From Streptomyces sp. NBC_01298 (GTDB lineage Bacteria; Actinomycetota; Actinomycetes; Streptomycetales; Streptomycetaceae): a DNA stretch of 64,000 bases. The translations under genes and the position numbers were made by a program. The stretch spans positions 6,262,001-6,326,000 of the forward strand of contig NZ_CP108414.1 in NCBI RefSeq assembly GCF_035978755.1, given 5' to 3'. The stretch's first letter is position 1, and the number at the start of each line of letters is the position of its first letter. The notes beneath the pieces are model-generated. The model had not been told where the DNA came from. It saw nothing but the letters and a program-made list of their open reading frames with translations, and did no database searches. Positions 62,455 to 64,000 of the stretch are shown one piece after another.

Positions 62455-62600
62455 GACGGTGCCGGCCGCCGGAGGACCCGGCGGCACGAGCCGCGCACCT
62501 CACGCACGGGGCAATCCGGCTCCCCGCCCCGAAGCTGGCCGGGCGGGTCACGGTTGCGGGTCAGCGCCGGATTCGCACCGGCTTCCCCCCGTACGGAAGT
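62455..62600 (-). promoter_or_regulatory. Cobalamin riboswitch
   Basis: On the minus strand the conserved core reads GGGAAGCCGGTGCGAATCCG then GCGCTGACCCGCAACCGT (62587 to about 62549), followed by GAGCCGGA (62524-62516), the central signatures of the cobalamin aptamer. Downstream, GTGCCGCCGG / CCGGCGGCCGGCAC (about 62494-62459) can form the expression-platform hairpin. It lies about 100-230 nt before the first gene of the surface-protein/ECF operon. Outer boundaries are approximate. Confidence 0.9.
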
Positions 62601-62667
62601 GTGGACGACGCCCATACTCTACCGGCCCGTAGCCCCGGGGCCGGGTGGCGCCGCCCACCCGCACCCC

Positions 62668-63732
62668 TTACACGGCGCGGTACGTCACGGGGTCGCTGCC
62701 CGGCACCGCCTCCGCGCGGCCCTGTTTCACCAGGCGCCGCAGGTGGGCTTCCGCTTCCGAGACGGCGATGTTGCGGGAGCCGTACGGGATCTGCTCCCAG
62801 GGCCGGTTCCACTCCATCCGCTCCGCCAGCGCCCACGGGGTCAGCGGCTCGGCGGCGAGCAGCGCGCGCAGCCCCGTCAGCCGCTCCTCGTGGTGCTCCA
62901 GGAGTTCCCGTACGCGGCCCTGTGCGTCGGTGAAGGCGTACTGGTGGGCCGGGAGCACCTCCGCCGGCTGGAGGCGGCCGATGCGTTCGAGGGAGTCGAG
63001 GTAGTCGCCGAGGGGGTCGGTGACCTGCTCGGAGGAGGGGTCCTCGTAGAGGCCGATGTGCGGGGAGATCCCGGGCAGCAGGTGGTCGCCGGAGAAGAGG
63101 CGGCCGTTGCCGGGGAGGTTCCGCGGGTGCTTCTCCTCCAGGTGCAGGCAGACGTGGCCGGGGGTGTGCCCGGGGGTCCAGACCGCCCGCAGCCGGCGGC
63201 CGGCCAGCGGCAGCAGTTCGGCGGGCACGATCTCCCGGTCGGGGACGGCGGCCCGCAGTCCCGGGAGGGTGCTCATGCGGCCGCTCGCGCGGGCGGCGCG
63301 CAGCGGGGCGATGTGCTGTTCGGGGGCTCCGGAGGTGGCCAGCTTCTCGGCCATGTAGTCGAACCAGACTCCGGGTTCGGAGGACCGGGTCCGCACCACG
63401 ATCTCGGTGTCGGCGGCGTGCATGGCGATCCAGGCGCCGGAGGCCTCGCGGACCTGGCCGGACAGGCCGTGGTGGTCGGGGTGGTGGTGGGTGATGACCA
63501 CGCCGTGCACGTCGGCGACGGCGATGGAGAGGGCGCCGAGGCCGGCGACGAGGGTGTCCCAGGACGCGGGGTCGTCCCAGCCGGTGTCGATGAGGACCGG
63601 GCCGCGGTCGGTGTCGAGGACGTGGACGAGGGTGTGGCCGAGCGGATTGTCGGGGATGGGGACTTTGATGCCCCACACGCCGCCGCCGTGATCGGTGACG
63701 TGAGGTGCCACGTCCGGGGTGTCCTCTGACAT
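62668..63732 (-). CDS. MBL-fold metallo-hydrolase
   Basis: A 354-residue metallo-beta-lactamase-fold enzyme. The HxHxDH-type motif is ITHHHPDHHGLSG, with further ligands in TPGHTPGHVCLH and SGDHLLPG; a C-terminal winged-helix-like extension (ALAERMEWNRPWEQIPYGSR) is typical of the LACTB2/Rv3677c-like group. Hydrolase of unknown substrate (thioesters or RNA are candidates). ATG at 63732. It is separated from the B12 operon by the riboswitch and has its own promoter region with a 15-bp tandem repeat. Confidence 0.88.
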   Translation of the reverse strand: MSEDTPDVAPHVTDHGGGVWGIKVPIPDNPLGHTLVHVLDTDRGPVLIDTGWDDPASWDTLVAGLGALSIAVADVHGVVITHHHPDHHGLSGQVREASGAWIAMHAADTEIVVRTRSSEPGVWFDYMAEKLATSGAPEQHIAPLRAARASGRMSTLPGLRAAVPDREIVPAELLPLAGRRLRAVWTPGHTPGHVCLHLEEKHPRNLPGNGRLFSGDHLLPGISPHIGLYEDPSSEQVTDPLGDYLDSLERIGRLQPAEVLPAHQYAFTDAQGRVRELLEHHEERLTGLRALLAAEPLTPWALAERMEWNRPWEQIPYGSRNIAVSEAEAHLRRLVKQGRAEAVPGSDPVTYRAV

Positions 63733-63745
63733 CAGGGGCTCCGCT

Positions 63746-63833
63746 CTAACGGGAACAGGTCCAACGGGAGTTCAACGGGAACAGGTCTAACGGGAACAGG
63801 TCCAACGGGAACAGGTCTAACGAGAACGTGTTG
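63746..63833. repeat. Tandem 15-bp repeat upstream of the metallo-hydrolase gene
   Basis: CYAACGGGAACAGGT repeats at 63746, 63773, 63788 and 63803, with a 12-bp variant at 63761 and a diverged last unit (CTAACGAGAACGTGTT) at 63818. Confidence 0.85.
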
Positions 63834-63835
63834 CA
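63822..63835. promoter_or_regulatory. KstR-like site at the end of the tandem repeat
   Basis: GAGAACGTGTTGCA contains the AACnnGTT core and the final A of the TnnAACnnGTTnnA consensus; only the first position differs. It lies about 90 bp upstream of the metallo-hydrolase start and about 165 bp before the next plus-strand gene. Confidence 0.45.
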
Positions 63836-63950
63836 TTAGTCGCCCAAGTCGACCACTTATACCGGTTCCTGACTAGTCGTTGGATCTTCGGGCTGTCGAG
63901 TGTGCGCCGATGCGCGGGCGGTTCGGTCAGCTCCGTGGACTCCTAGAACT

Positions 63951-63968
63951 AGAACTGGTATCAGTTCT
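63951..63968. promoter_or_regulatory. Palindromic operator before the last gene
   Basis: AGAACTGGTATCAGTTCT is an 18-bp palindrome with one mismatch per arm, preceded by CTAGAACT. It stands 29 bp before the ATG at 63998, in a promoter-like position; a TetR-family site is likely. Confidence 0.55.
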
Positions 63969-63997
63969 GGAACGCCAAGCCGCAGGAGGCATCAGCC

Positions 63998-64000
63998 ATG
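63998..64000 (+). CDS. Start codon of a gene continuing beyond the window
   Basis: The window ends on an ATG with GCAGGAGG 9 bp upstream, a strong ribosome site. Nothing of the protein is visible. Confidence 0.6.

Noticed and set aside
63746..63833. CRISPR array
   Set aside because: Units are 15 bp and directly abutting with no spacers; no cas genes. The same reasoning excludes the arrays at 52018, 45211 and 38436.

Overview
The window is very GC-rich, densely packed and almost certainly from a Streptomyces chromosome. The left edge carries a FasR-type regulator, followed by aceE, a tellurium-resistance (ter) gene group and, on the right, a B12-riboswitch operon. From memory this matches the gene order of the Streptomyces coelicolor core chromosome (roughly SCO2386 down to SCO2322). 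Most genes are therefore core; the exceptions are a 2.9-kb tRNA-bounded insertion and several repeat-rich gaps.

Layout. 1-9 kb: fasR (cut by the left edge), pirin, serine hydrolase, a MerR-aldo/keto reductase pair with its palindromic operator, a DUF4429 protein, an alpha/beta hydrolase, and a TetR-MFS efflux pair. 9-15 kb: secreted I36 inhibitor, K+ channel, aceE, DUF3052 protein, peroxiredoxin. 15-25 kb: two tandem TerD proteins, TerC, a TerA-like protein, a third TerD with a Gln/Pro tail, then an overlapping operon of HpcH-type lyase, an 877-residue PRTase/TRSP/PRTase/PELOTA fusion, a HAD phosphatase and an O-methyltransferase; this corresponds to the predicted nucleoside-like metabolite module of Ter systems. 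25-30 kb: a KDG kinase/KDPG aldolase cluster whose dehydratase and transporter are both decayed. 32-35 kb: tRNA-Val and the remnant of an integrated element flanked by 101-bp attachment-site repeats.

36-52 kb: general and envelope functions (universal stress protein, DedA, PhoD-like phosphatase, secreted HNH nuclease, peptidoglycan-binding protein, an MFS transporter fused to a MarR-like domain, a GT87-PAP2 fusion). 52-55 kb: CYP125 and FadA5-type thiolase, divergent around two KstR-like sites, as in mycobacterial cholesterol side-chain catabolism. 56-62.6 kb: a cobalamin-riboswitch operon encoding two surface-anchored proteins and a complete ECF transporter (T, fused A-A, S). The window ends with a metallo-hydrolase and the start codon of a further plus-strand gene.

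The most interesting items are the B12 operon with an alpha6/alpha6-barrel surface protein reminiscent of intrinsic factor, the Ter biosynthetic operon with its multi-domain PRTase fusion, a dispersed intergenic repeat that has become coding sequence inside the ECF ATPase linker, the tRNA-Val element remnant, and the cyp125/fadA5 pair with its operators. All functional assignments come from reading the sequence and from recalled family knowledge; no searches were run.
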